From Microbacterium pygmaeum (GTDB taxonomy: Bacteria; Actinomycetota; Actinomycetes; Actinomycetales; Microbacteriaceae): 64,000 bases of DNA. Where the stretch lies: the NCBI RefSeq assembly GCF_900100885.1, contig NZ_LT629692.1:3286001-3350000 (forward strand), in the 5' to 3' direction. The notes under the pieces were generated by a model. That model was not told the DNA's origin, ran no database searches, and saw nothing but the letters and a program-made list of their open reading frames with translations. Both the position numbers and the translations under genes were made by a program. Position 1 is the stretch's first letter. The number at the start of each line of letters is the position of its first letter. Below, piece after piece: positions 8,478 through 18,643 of the stretch.

Positions 8478-9628
8478 TGAAGGCCGTCCACTTCGGCGCC
8501 GGCAACATCGGACGTGGGTTCGTGGGCCTGCTCCTGCACGAGGGGGGCTACGAGCTGGTCTTCTCCGACGTCGCGGCCCCGCTCGTCGACGCGATCAACG
8601 CCGTGCACGAATACACCGTGCACGCGGTCGGCGAGGGCGGCGGGGATACCGTCGTGACCGGCTTCCGCGCGATCAACAGCGCCACGCACCCCGACGAGGT
8701 CATCGAGGAGATCGCCGGCGCCAACGTCGTCACGACCGCGGTCGGCCCCACGATCCTCAAGTTCGTCGCACCGCACATCGTCGCGGGCCTCGCCCTGCGC
8801 GACCCCGCCTCCCCCCCGCTGCAGATCATGGCGTGCGAGAACGCGATCAACGCCACCGACCTGCTGCGCGACGAGGTCCAGCAGCTCGCCGGCGACGCGT
8901 GGGACGCCCTGGCCGCTCGTGCGGTGTTCGCGAACACCGCCGTCGACCGGATCGTGCCCGGCCAGCCCGAGGGCGCGGGTGTCGACGTGACCGTCGAGCC
9001 GTTCTACGAGTGGGCCATCGAGCGCCCCCCGTTCGGGGACGACCCGCCCTCGATCCCCGGTGCGCACTTCGTCGACGACCTCGCGCCGTACATCGAGCGG
9101 AAGCTCTTCACGGTCAACACCGGCCACGCCGCGACCGCATATCTCGGCGCCCGCGCGGGCGTCGAGAGGATCTCCGATGCACTGGCCGACGACGACATCG
9201 CAGCCCATGTCGCCGCTGCACTCGAGGAGACCTCCGCCCTGCTCGTGGCCAAGCACGGGCTGGATGCCGACGAGCTGACGCAATACCGCGAGACGATCCT
9301 CCGCCGATTCCGCAACCCTGCGCTGCCCGACACCGTCTGGCGCGTCGGCCGTCAGCCTCTGCGCAAGCTCTCGCGGCACGAGCGCTTCGTCGGCCCTGCC
9401 GCCGAAGCCGCCGAACAGGGGCTCGCCGTGGACGGACTGGTCGGTGCCATGGGCGCAGCGCTGGAGTTCGACGACCAGGAGGACGCGCAGTCGGTCGACC
9501 TGCAGCGGCTGCTGCGCGAGCAGGACGCGGCATCCTTCACCGCCTCGGTGACCGGGCTGGAGCCGGAGCATCCGCTCTTCCCGCGGGTCGAGGCGATCGT
9601 GCGCGCGAGGCAGGCCGAGCTCGCATAG
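8477..9628 (+). CDS. mtlD: Mannitol-1-phosphate 5-dehydrogenase
   Basis: The 383-residue enzyme oxidises mannitol 1-phosphate to fructose 6-phosphate with NAD+, linking the PTS product to glycolysis. N-terminal HFGAGNIGRGFVG is the dinucleotide-binding loop; ERKLFTVNTGHAATAYLG is the catalytic segment with the conserved Lys and Asn of polyol-specific long-chain dehydrogenases. ATG 8477 gives the standard N-terminus; a GTG three bases earlier is possible but only adds one residue. Last gene of the mannitol operon. Confidence 0.96.
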   Translation: MKAVHFGAGNIGRGFVGLLLHEGGYELVFSDVAAPLVDAINAVHEYTVHAVGEGGGDTVVTGFRAINSATHPDEVIEEIAGANVVTTAVGPTILKFVAPHIVAGLALRDPASPPLQIMACENAINATDLLRDEVQQLAGDAWDALAARAVFANTAVDRIVPGQPEGAGVDVTVEPFYEWAIERPPFGDDPPSIPGAHFVDDLAPYIERKLFTVNTGHAATAYLGARAGVERISDALADDDIAAHVAAALEETSALLVAKHGLDADELTQYRETILRRFRNPALPDTVWRVGRQPLRKLSRHERFVGPAAEAAEQGLAVDGLVGAMGAALEFDDQEDAQSVDLQRLLREQDAASFTASVTGLEPEHPLFPRVEAIVRARQAELA

Positions 9629-9637
9629 CCTTGCGGG

Positions 9638-10450
9638 GTGAGTGACCGCGCAGCATCAGACGGCGAGCGAGCGGATGCCGCACCCGTCGCACCTCCGAAG
9701 CGGCGCAGACTCCGCCGCATCCTCGCCTGGGTGTTCGGCTCGCTCGGCGCGCTGATCCTCCTCGCGGTCGTCGGATTCCTGCTGTACGCGAATATCGGCG
9801 TGATGGCGGCCGATCCCGATGACCTCGCGGCCGTGCGGGCCGATCCGTCGATCAGCCTGACCGACGCAGGCGGCGCCTGGGTGATGGCACCCACCGCGGG
9901 CGCAGGCGACACGGGGCTGGTCTTCATCCCGGGAGCGAAGGTCGATCCGCTCGCCTACGCGGCGACGCTGGCCGGCGTGGTCGACGACGGTGTGACGGTC
10001 GTCATCACGAAGCCGACGCTGAACCTGGCGTTCTTCGATCTGAGGCCGCTGTCGGCCTTCACCGATCTGGTGCCCGGCATCGACGCCTGGTCGGTCGGCG
10101 GGCACTCCCTCGGGGGCGTCAAGGCATGCCAGCTCGCCGAGGATGCCGACGGCCTCGTCCTGTTCGGCAGCTACTGCGCGAACGACCTGTCGGGGACCGA
10201 GCTGCCGGCGCTCAGCATCTCGGGCAGCCAGGACGGCCTGTCCACTCCGCAGAAGATCGACGACGCGAAGCACCTCCTCCCCGCCGACGCTGAGTTCGTC
10301 GTCATCGAGGGCGGCAACCACGCCGGCTTCGGCGCGTACGGCCCGCAAGCCGGCGACGGCGAGGCGACGATCCCGGACACCGAGATCCGCGCCCAGATCA
10401 CCGACGTCCTCGGACCCTTCCTGCTCGAGACCGTCCCGCAGTCGCAGTGA
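9638..10450 (+). CDS. Membrane-anchored alpha/beta hydrolase
   Basis: The 270-residue protein has a basic N-terminus, one membrane helix (about residues 29-50: WVFGSLGALILLAVVGFLLY) and an alpha/beta-hydrolase domain outside. The nucleophile elbow is GGHSLGG; an acid follows in SGSQDGLS and the histidine in GGNHAGFG, giving a complete triad. It resembles the dienelactone-hydrolase/YdeN-like family often found in actinobacteria. The GTG at 9638 follows TTGCGGG closely, a poor ribosome site. Substrate unknown. Confidence 0.75.
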   Translation: MSDRAASDGERADAAPVAPPKRRRLRRILAWVFGSLGALILLAVVGFLLYANIGVMAADPDDLAAVRADPSISLTDAGGAWVMAPTAGAGDTGLVFIPGAKVDPLAYAATLAGVVDDGVTVVITKPTLNLAFFDLRPLSAFTDLVPGIDAWSVGGHSLGGVKACQLAEDADGLVLFGSYCANDLSGTELPALSISGSQDGLSTPQKIDDAKHLLPADAEFVVIEGGNHAGFGAYGPQAGDGEATIPDTEIRAQITDVLGPFLLETVPQSQ

Positions 10451-10478
10451 CCGCGGGCAGCCCGGCTCGGAGCGGCGC

Positions 10479-11216
10479 ATGATCGCGCCGGAGACGGTCG
10501 TCGCGCTCGCCTGCGTCACCGCGTTCGTCGCCGCGGGAATCCAGCGCATCACCGGCCTCGGATTCGTCCTCGTGCTGATCGGGCCGATCGTGCTCCTGTA
10601 CGGACCGGTCGAGGGCGTCACGATCGGGGTGCTGCTGGCGCTGGTCGCATCGCTGACCGCCGTCCCGCTGGTGTGGCGTCGCGTGCAGTGGCGGCGGGCG
10701 TGGTGGCTGATCTGGCCTGGACTGCTCGCCGCTCCGTTCGGCGCGCTCCTGGTGCGGGTGCTTCCCGAGCCCGCACTGCTGCTGCTCATCGCCGCGATGG
10801 CGTACTTCGCGCTGATCGCCGGATGGATCCCGGCGCTCAGCGCCGCGCTGACCGGGCGCTCCGGGGCGATCGTCGCCGGCGCGTCCGCCGGATTCATGCA
10901 CGTCGCCAGCGGCCTGTCCGGACCGCCTCTGGCCGCCTACGCCGTCGGGTCGAAGTGGGACCAGACGCGGTTCGCCGCCAGCGTCCAGGTGATCTTCGCC
11001 ACGTTCAGTGTGATGTCGGTCGCGCTGCGCGGATTGCCGGTCTCACCGGCATCCGACATCTGGCTTCTCATCGCTGCGACCGCAGGAGGCATCATCGTCG
11101 GCACGCTGCTGACCCGCTTCGTGCCGCCGCGCGTCGCCCGACTGGCCATGCTCGCCATCGCGTGGGCCGGCGCAACGGTGGTGCTGATCCGTGGGGTGCT
11201 GGCACTCTTCTTCTGA
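10479..11216 (+). CDS. TSUP family (TauE/SafE) membrane permease
   Basis: A 245-residue hydrophobic protein with about seven or eight membrane segments. It has the TSUP-type start with a glycine-rich AAGIQRITGLGFVLVLIGP and an internal repeat at SAGFMHVASGLSGPPLAAYA. TSUP proteins are thought to export sulfite, sulfoacetate or similar organic anions. The ATG at 10479 follows GGAGCGGC. No sulfur gene is nearby, so the substrate is open. Confidence 0.82.
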   Translation: MIAPETVVALACVTAFVAAGIQRITGLGFVLVLIGPIVLLYGPVEGVTIGVLLALVASLTAVPLVWRRVQWRRAWWLIWPGLLAAPFGALLVRVLPEPALLLLIAAMAYFALIAGWIPALSAALTGRSGAIVAGASAGFMHVASGLSGPPLAAYAVGSKWDQTRFAASVQVIFATFSVMSVALRGLPVSPASDIWLLIAATAGGIIVGTLLTRFVPPRVARLAMLAIAWAGATVVLIRGVLALFF

Positions 11217-11306
11217 GAACGCGGGTTTCGGCATCTCAGTTAACAGCGACTAACATCGAGGGGTCGTCCGAGCATCGGTGCTCGCGACGGGACGTCTGGG
11301 AGAAGG

Positions 11307-12626
11307 ATGCGCGAGCAACGATATGCCGTGATCGGCGCGGGTCCGTCGGGACTCTCGGCAGCACGGGCCCTGCAGAAGGCCGGCATCGTGTTCGACGGCT
11401 ACGAGGCCTCGCGCGGCGTCGGTGGGCTGTGGGACATCGAGAATCCCCGGTCGACGATGTACGAATCGGCGCACCTGATCTCGTCGCGCACGACGACCGA
11501 GTTCACCGAGTTCCCGATGGACACGACCGCGGACTACCCGAGCCACCGCACGCTCATCCGCTACTTCCGCGACTTCGCCGATCACTTCGGGCTCACCGAG
11601 CACTTCCGATTCGAGACGAAGGTCACCGCGCTGACACCCACCGACGGCGGCGGATGGATGCTGCGGGCCGACAGTCCGGACGGCCCGATGGAACGCGCCT
11701 ACGCGGGAGTGATCCTCGCCAACGGCACGCTCGCCGAGCCCAACATCCCGCAGTTCCGGGGCGAGTTCACCGGCGAACTGCTGCACACCAGCGCCTACAA
11801 GTCGGCCGAGCAGCTCACCGGCAGACGCGTGCTGATCATCGGTGCCGGCAATTCCGGCTGCGACATCGCCGTCGACGCCGTGCACCACGCGGCATCCATC
11901 GATCTGAGCGTGCGCCGCGGCTACTACTTCGTGCCGCGCTATCTGTTCGGTCGCCCGTCGGACACCCTCAACCAGGGCAGGCCGCTGCCCCCACGCATCA
12001 AGCAGTTCATCGACACGCGGGTGCTGCAGGCGTTCACGGGCGACCCGGTGCGGTTCGGCTTCCCGAAACCCGACTACAGGATCTACGAATCCCACCCGAT
12101 CGTGAACACGCTCGTGCTGAACCATCTCGGCCAGGGCGACATCACGATGCGGCCGGACATCGACCGGTTCGACGGTCGCACCGTGCACTTCCGCGACGGG
12201 TCCAGCGCGGAGTACGACCTGGTGCTGCTGGCCACCGGGTACACGTTGGACTATCCCTTCGTGGAGCGCGGCGCGCTGAACTGGCGCGGCTTCGCACCGA
12301 GCCTGTATCTCAACGTCTTCCCGCCGTCGTTCAACGGGCTCTACGTGATGGGCATGATCGAGGCATCCGGAATCGGATGGCAGGGCCGCTACGAACAGGG
12401 CGAGCTCATCGCGCAGTACCTCGCCGCACTCGAGCATCGCCCGCAGGCCGCTGCCGCGTTCCGCCGCCGGGTGCAGGACAGGCCCTGGCCCGACCTCACG
12501 GGCGGCTACCACTATCTCGGACTCGAGCGCATGTCGTACTACGTCAACAAGGACGCCTACCGTCGCGAGGTACGCGCCGCCACCGATGCCCTGCGCGCGG
12601 GTGAGCCCACGGCGGTGCGCGCATGA
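11307..12626 (+). CDS. Flavin-containing monooxygenase
   Basis: The 439-residue flavoprotein has FAD site GAGPSG (residues 9-14), an FMO-like segment FRGEFTGELLHTSAYK in place of the FxGxxxHxxx(Y/F) fingerprint, and a second Rossmann loop IIGAGNSGCDIA for NADPH. It probably oxygenates a soft nucleophile or a ketone; the substrate cannot be read. The ATG at 11307 is preceded by GGGAGAAGG. The upstream 90 bases include GTTAACAGCGACTAACAT, a possible regulator site. Its stop overlaps the next start (ATGA at 12623-12626). Confidence 0.87.
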   Translation: MREQRYAVIGAGPSGLSAARALQKAGIVFDGYEASRGVGGLWDIENPRSTMYESAHLISSRTTTEFTEFPMDTTADYPSHRTLIRYFRDFADHFGLTEHFRFETKVTALTPTDGGGWMLRADSPDGPMERAYAGVILANGTLAEPNIPQFRGEFTGELLHTSAYKSAEQLTGRRVLIIGAGNSGCDIAVDAVHHAASIDLSVRRGYYFVPRYLFGRPSDTLNQGRPLPPRIKQFIDTRVLQAFTGDPVRFGFPKPDYRIYESHPIVNTLVLNHLGQGDITMRPDIDRFDGRTVHFRDGSSAEYDLVLLATGYTLDYPFVERGALNWRGFAPSLYLNVFPPSFNGLYVMGMIEASGIGWQGRYEQGELIAQYLAALEHRPQAAAAFRRRVQDRPWPDLTGGYHYLGLERMSYYVNKDAYRREVRAATDALRAGEPTAVRA

Positions 12627-12829
12627 ACATCGACGACGTGGTCCTGAACTTCAACCCGAACACGCTCATCATCCTCAACGTCGTGCTCGGGCTCATCATG
12701 CTCGGGATCGCCCTGGACACCTCACCGGACGATGCGCTGAAGCGCGACTTCGGCTACACCCCGACCCGGACCAGTCGCGAGGCGTTCGAGGAGTATCTCC
12801 GCACGCATCCGGGGGTCGCACGGCGCTGA
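12623..12829 (+). pseudogene. Chimeric remnant: symporter N-terminus joined to an SDR-like C-terminus
   Basis: The 68-residue frame overlaps the monooxygenase stop by four bases. Residues 1 to about 37 look like the N-terminus of a bile acid:sodium symporter family protein (VLNFNPNTLIILNVVLGLIM, a first membrane helix and IALDTSPDD). From about residue 38 the sequence is soluble, and ALKRDFGYTPTRTSREAFEEY resembles the C-terminal end of NAD-dependent epimerase/SDR proteins. The simplest reading is that a deletion fused the head of one operon gene to the tail of another. Both family matches are from memory of family patterns; a genuine small membrane protein is the alternative. Confidence 0.5.
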
Positions 12830-12885
12830 GCGCCAGGCGCGCGGCGGCGCCGGAGGCCCCCCGGCGGCGCAGCATCCGCGCGGAC

Positions 12886-12953
12886 ACAGGAGATCCGGCG
12901 AGAACAGGACCCCGGCGACCGGATCGTCCTGTCCCGCCCTGATCTCCTGTTCT
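12886..12953. repeat. Palindromic element, ACAGGAGATC family, copy 1
   Basis: Outer arms ACAGGAGATC (12886-12895) and GATCTCCTGT (12941-12950) are perfect complements; a nested pair ACAGGAC (12904-12910) and GTCCTGT (12926-12932) lies inside. GAGAACAGGA (12900-12909) can also pair with TCCTGTTCTC (12945-12954). A second copy with the same first 17 bases is at 63031-63099 inside a gene. Here it sits between convergent genes and may also end transcription. Confidence 0.8.
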
Positions 12954-12984
12954 CGCGCGCTGCGCGAGCGTGCCGGCGCAGCGC

Positions 12985-14100
12985 CTACCGCTCGAAGCCC
13001 TCGGCGATCAGCTCGATGAGCTCCTCGCGCTCCTCGATCGGCAGGAACGCCCCTGCGGCGGCGTTCAGCTGGAAGGTCTCGAGGTCATCGAGGTCGTACT
13101 CGAACACCTCGGCCAGCAGCGCCAGTTCGCGCGTCAGCGAGGTGCGGCTCATCGTCCGGTTGTCGACGTTCACTGTGACTGAGAAGCCCAGCTGATACAG
13201 CAGGTCGAACGGGTGATCGGCCATCTCGGTGCCCCAGCGCTCGATCGCGCCGGTCTGCAGGTTCGAGGACGGCGAGAGTTCGAGCGGGATCTCGCGGTCG
13301 CGGACCCATCGGGCCAGCTCGCCGAACTCCACCAGCACCTCGTCGCCGGCGCGCGAGACGACATCGAGGTCCTCTGCGATGCGCACCCCGTGCCCCAGGC
13401 GCAGCGCGCGGCCATCGATCAGCGCGGAGCGGATCGAGTCCAGTCCCGCGGCCTCGCCGGCGTGCACGGTGGCGGGGAAGAACTCCGAGGCGAGGTAGTC
13501 GAACGCGACCTTGTGCCGCGAGGGCGGGAAGCCGTCCTCGGGGCCGGCGATGTCGAAGCCGACGGCACCGCGACCGCGCCAGGCGACCGCGAGTTCGGCG
13601 ATCTCCAGCGAACGGTCGGTATGGCGCATCGCGGTGATCAGCTGGCCGACGCGGATGTCGCGCCCGTTCTCCTCAGCGGCCTCCTCGCCCTCCTCGATGC
13701 CGGACTGCACGGCCTCGACGACCTCCTCCAGCGACAGGCCGGTACCGAGGTGCTGCTCGGGCGCCCAGCGCACCTCGCCGTAGATCACGCCGTCGGCGGC
13801 GAGGTCCTCGACGAATTCGCGCGCGACGCGCGTGAGTCCTTCGGCGGTCTGCATGACCGCGGTCGTCAGATCGAAGGTCTTCAGGTACTCGACGAGCGAG
13901 CCGGAGTCGCTGCGCTCGGCGAACCAGTCCGCCAGCTCACCGGCCTCGGCCGCGGGAACCTCCAGGCCGATCGCGTCACCGAGCTCGATGATGGTCTGCG
14001 GGCGCACGCCGCCGTCGAGGTGGTCGTGCAGCGAGACCTTGGGAAGACCGCGGATCGAGACGCCTTCGAGCGTGGTGTCACCGTGCTGATCGATGGGCAT
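12985..14100 (-). CDS. add: Adenosine deaminase
   Basis: The 371-residue zinc enzyme converts adenosine or deoxyadenosine to inosine forms. Zinc ligands His25 and His27 lie in SLHDHLDGG; later motifs include VHAGEAAG and RLGHGVRIA. ATG 14100 is chosen because AGGAG lies seven bases upstream; an ATG six bases earlier would leave the ribosome site too close. Last gene of the nucleoside uptake and salvage operon, 170 bases after deoA. Confidence 0.95.
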   Translation of the reverse strand: MPIDQHGDTTLEGVSIRGLPKVSLHDHLDGGVRPQTIIELGDAIGLEVPAAEAGELADWFAERSDSGSLVEYLKTFDLTTAVMQTAEGLTRVAREFVEDLAADGVIYGEVRWAPEQHLGTGLSLEEVVEAVQSGIEEGEEAAEENGRDIRVGQLITAMRHTDRSLEIAELAVAWRGRGAVGFDIAGPEDGFPPSRHKVAFDYLASEFFPATVHAGEAAGLDSIRSALIDGRALRLGHGVRIAEDLDVVSRAGDEVLVEFGELARWVRDREIPLELSPSSNLQTGAIERWGTEMADHPFDLLYQLGFSVTVNVDNRTMSRTSLTRELALLAEVFEYDLDDLETFQLNAAAGAFLPIEEREELIELIAEGFER

Positions 14101-14168
14101 GGTCATTCTCCTAGGACTCGTCCGAGGACGGGGTTTCAAGCGGCGGGGTGGGCTTCCAGTCTGGCGCA

Positions 14169-14214
14169 GATCAGCAGACAGAAGAAGACGGGATCAGCAG
14201 ACAGAAGAAGACGG
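14169..14214. repeat. Perfect 23-bp tandem duplication
   Basis: Two identical 23-base units beginning GATCAGCAGACAGAAGAAG lie back to back in the gap between deoA and add, in purine-rich sequence. The gap (14101-14270) otherwise shows nothing recognised beyond the add ribosome site. Confidence 0.9.
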
Positions 14215-14270
14215 GAAGAAGGGAATCGGATGCCGCGGCGCGACGCGCGACGGGCATCCGCCGCACCGGG

Positions 14271-15569
14271 TCAGTCGATGATCCGCTCCCGGACGAGCGA
14301 CGTCGCCTCCGGGGCATCCTGCCCGATCGCCCACGCGCCCTCCAGCGCGGCCAGGGCGCGCTGGAATCGCGATTCGTCGTGACCGAGCAGCGTGAACAGG
14401 GGCTGCCCGGCGGCAACCCGGTCTCCGGGCTTGACGTGCAGGTCGATGCCGGCCGAATGCACCACCGAGTCCTCGGCGCGCGCGCGGCCCGCCCCGAGCC
14501 GCCATGCGGCGATGCCGAACGGCAGGGCGTCCATGCGCGTGACGTGTCCGGCTTCGCCCGCCGTCACGACGTGCGTCTCGTGGGGCGTCGGCAGTGCGGC
14601 ATCCGGATCCCCGTCCTGCGCACGGATCATCGCCCGCCAGCTGTCCATCGCACGGCCGTCGCGCAGCGCCGCCTCGATGTCGGCGTCCGGCTGACCGGCC
14701 AGGGTGAGCATCTCGCGAGCCAGCGCGACGGTGAGCTCGACGACATCGGCCGGGCCGCCGCCGGCGAGCACCTCGACCGACTCGCGGACCTCGTTGGCGT
14801 TCCCGATCGCAAGGCCCAGCGGGGTATTCATGTCGGTGAGGAGCGCCGTCGTGGCCACCCCCGAATCGGTGCCGAGCTCGACCATCGTGCGTGCGAGTTC
14901 GCGGGCCCTGTCGATGTCCTGCATGAACGCCCCGGAGCCGAACTTCACGTCCAGCACCAGCGAGTCGGTGCCCTCGGCGATCTTCTTGGACATGATGCTC
15001 GAGGCGATCAGCGGGATCGCCTCGACCGTTCCGGTGACATCGCGCAGCGCGTAGAGCTTCTTGTCGGCGGGAGCAAGCCCGGAGCCCGCGGCGCAGATGA
15101 CCGCGCCGACGTCGCGAAGCTGCTCGTGCAGCTCCTCGTTGGACAGGCTCGCCGTCCACCCCGGAATCGACTCCAGCTTGTCGAGCGTGCCGCCGGTGTG
15201 GCCGAGACCGCGGCCGGAAAGCTGCGGGACGGCCACGCCGAACGATGCGACCAGCGGCGCCAGCGGCAGCGTGATCTTGTCACCGACCCCACCGGTGGAA
15301 TGCTTGTCCACCGTCGGCTTGCCGAGGCCCGAGAAGCTCATCCGCTCCCCCGAGGCGATCATCGCGTCGGTCATCACCCGGATCTCGGTGCGCGTCATGC
15401 CGTTCAGCAGCACCGCCATCGCGAAGGCGGCCATCTGCGAGTCGGCGACGTAGCCGCGCGTATACGCGTCGATCATCCAGCGCAGCGCCTCTTCGGGCAC
15501 CTCGCCGCCGTCGCGCTTGGTGCGGATGACATCGACGGCGTCGTGCGCCTCGGGCTGCCCGGTGCTCAT
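14271..15569 (-). CDS. deoA: Thymidine phosphorylase
   Basis: The 432-residue enzyme splits thymidine with phosphate into thymine and 2-deoxyribose 1-phosphate. The family signature SGRGLGHTGGTLDKLESIPG is intact, with the phosphate-binding KHSTGGVGDK segment before it and the C-terminal PYNP domain at the end. The ATG at 15569 overlaps the cdd stop by four bases, so the two are probably translationally coupled. The low-GC Gram-positive homologue Pdp also accepts uridine; that cannot be told here. Confidence 0.96.
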   Translation of the reverse strand: MSTGQPEAHDAVDVIRTKRDGGEVPEEALRWMIDAYTRGYVADSQMAAFAMAVLLNGMTRTEIRVMTDAMIASGERMSFSGLGKPTVDKHSTGGVGDKITLPLAPLVASFGVAVPQLSGRGLGHTGGTLDKLESIPGWTASLSNEELHEQLRDVGAVICAAGSGLAPADKKLYALRDVTGTVEAIPLIASSIMSKKIAEGTDSLVLDVKFGSGAFMQDIDRARELARTMVELGTDSGVATTALLTDMNTPLGLAIGNANEVRESVEVLAGGGPADVVELTVALAREMLTLAGQPDADIEAALRDGRAMDSWRAMIRAQDGDPDAALPTPHETHVVTAGEAGHVTRMDALPFGIAAWRLGAGRARAEDSVVHSAGIDLHVKPGDRVAAGQPLFTLLGHDESRFQRALAALEGAWAIGQDAPEATSLVRERIID

Positions 15570-15967
15570 CGTGCGGCCTCTTCGAGATCGCGGGGCCCGA
15601 ACGCGTCCGGGAGGACCTCGTCGATCGTCCGGATGCCGGACACGGTCTCCAGCAGCATCCCGGGAATCGCGTGTTCGTACAGGAGCTGACGGCAGCGCCC
15701 GCACGGCATCAGGGTGGCGCCCTGACCGTCGACGCACACGAACGCGACGAGCTTCCCGCCGCCGGACATGAACAGGTCACTCACCAGCGAGCACTCCGCG
15801 CAGAGGGTCACCCCGTACGACGCGTTCTCGATGTTGCAGCCGGACACGATCCGCCCGTCGGAGACCAGCGCGGCCGCGCCCACCTTGAAGCGGGAGTAGG
15901 GAACATAGGCGAGCTCCTTGGCCGCGGTCGCGGCCGCGCGCAGCTCATCCCAGTCGATGTCGGTCAC
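15566..15967 (-). CDS. cdd: Cytidine deaminase
   Basis: A 133-residue zinc deaminase of the small tetrameric type that converts cytidine and deoxycytidine to uridine forms. Motifs: PYSRFKVGAA, GCNIENASYG, the zinc/catalytic CAE (LCAECSLV) and PCGRCRQLL. GTG 15967 is preceded by GGAGG with seven bases spacing. It lies 67 bases after the second permease gene. Confidence 0.96.
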   Translation of the reverse strand: MTDIDWDELRAAATAAKELAYVPYSRFKVGAAALVSDGRIVSGCNIENASYGVTLCAECSLVSDLFMSGGGKLVAFVCVDGQGATLMPCGRCRQLLYEHAIPGMLLETVSGIRTIDEVLPDAFGPRDLEEAAR

Positions 15968-16034
15968 AGTGGATCCTCCGGGAGGTGTCGTGGGAGAACG
16001 GATGCCGCGGCTCGCCTGCACGCGGGCGCGTCGG

Positions 16035-17320
16035 TCATCCCTTGATGTACGGCTGGCCGTCGGCGGCGGGCGCTCGAGACTTGCCGACGACCCCGGCCAC
16101 CACGAAGATCGTGACCAGGTACGGCAGCATCAGCATGAACTCGCTCGGCACCGGTGATCCGATGACGCTGAGGGTGTTCTGCAGGCTCGAGGCGAACCCG
16201 AACAGGAGCGCGGCCAGGGTGGCCTTGATCGGATCCCACTGGCCGAAGATGACCGCGGCGAGTGCGATGAAGCCGGCACCGGCGGTCATCTCCTTGTTGA
16301 AGGCGATGCCGTTGCCGATGGTGAACACGGTGCCCCCGATGCCGGCGATGGCGCCGGCGAGGAGCAGGTTCCAGAACCGGGTCGGGTTGACCTTGATGCC
16401 GACGGTGTCGGCTGCCTGCGGGTGCTCGCCGACGGCGCGCAGGCGAAGACCCCAGCGGGTGCGGAACATTCCGAACCAGACCAGGGCGACGGCGATGTAC
16501 ATCAGGTACACGATGATCGTCTGCCGGAACAGCACCGGCCCGAGGATCGGGATCTCGCTCAGGAACGGGATCGGCAGGCGGTCGAAGCGCGGCGGCGAGT
16601 TCAGCGTCGCGGCGTTGGGCTGGAGCACCTGGGAGTACAGGAAGCTGGTCAGACCCGCCACGAGCACGTTGAGCACCACGCCGACGATGACCTGGTCGAC
16701 GACGTACTTGATCGCGAACGCGGCCAGGATGAAGGCGACCAGCATGCCGGCCACCGCAGCCGCCAGCAGCCCCAGGATCGGTTGGCGGGTCAGCGACGCG
16801 ACCACGGCGGCGGTGAAGGCGCCGGCCAGCAGCTGGCCCTCGATGGCGATGTTCACGACACCCGCCCGCTCGCCGATCACGCCGCCGAGCGCGCCGTAGA
16901 TGAGGGGTATCGCAAGACCGACGGCGCCCGCGAGCAGACCGGCGACGGGGATGTTCTTTCCGGCACCTGCCCACGCGAGGAAGCCGAAGATCGCGAAGAC
17001 GATGAACGCGGCGATCAGCCACAGCGGAGTCTGACGGAACTGTCGCACGAACGCCACGGCGCCCAGCGTCAGCACCACCAGCAGCCCGAAGACGATCCAG
17101 GTGGACGTGCCGACCGAGACCGTCCACTCCGGCAGCTGCAGCGCGTCGGCCGCGGTCGAGATGCGGAACGTGGTCTCGCCGCCGCGCGGCGCGGCGACGA
17201 TCAGCAGCGCGTACAGCGCGGTGAACACGGCGAGCGCGATCGGCGCCTTCCAGCTGCGGACCTCTGCCTTCAGCGGAGCCTCGGGCGCCAGAGCGCCGTC
17301 GACGGTACTCACGGGAGTCG

Positions 17321-17324
<4 letters not shown>
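16035..17324 (-). CDS. Nucleoside ABC transporter permease 2
   Basis: A 429-residue integral membrane protein of the branched-chain/BPD_transp_2 permease family (NupC/YufQ type), with about ten hydrophobic segments and a GERAGVVNIAIEGQLL motif typical of this class. It pairs with the next upstream permease to form the membrane channel. Start overlaps that gene's stop by four bases. Nucleoside specificity is inferred from the linked cdd, deoA and add. Confidence 0.9.
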
Positions 17325-18639
<1,315 letters not shown>

Positions 18640-18643
<4 letters not shown>

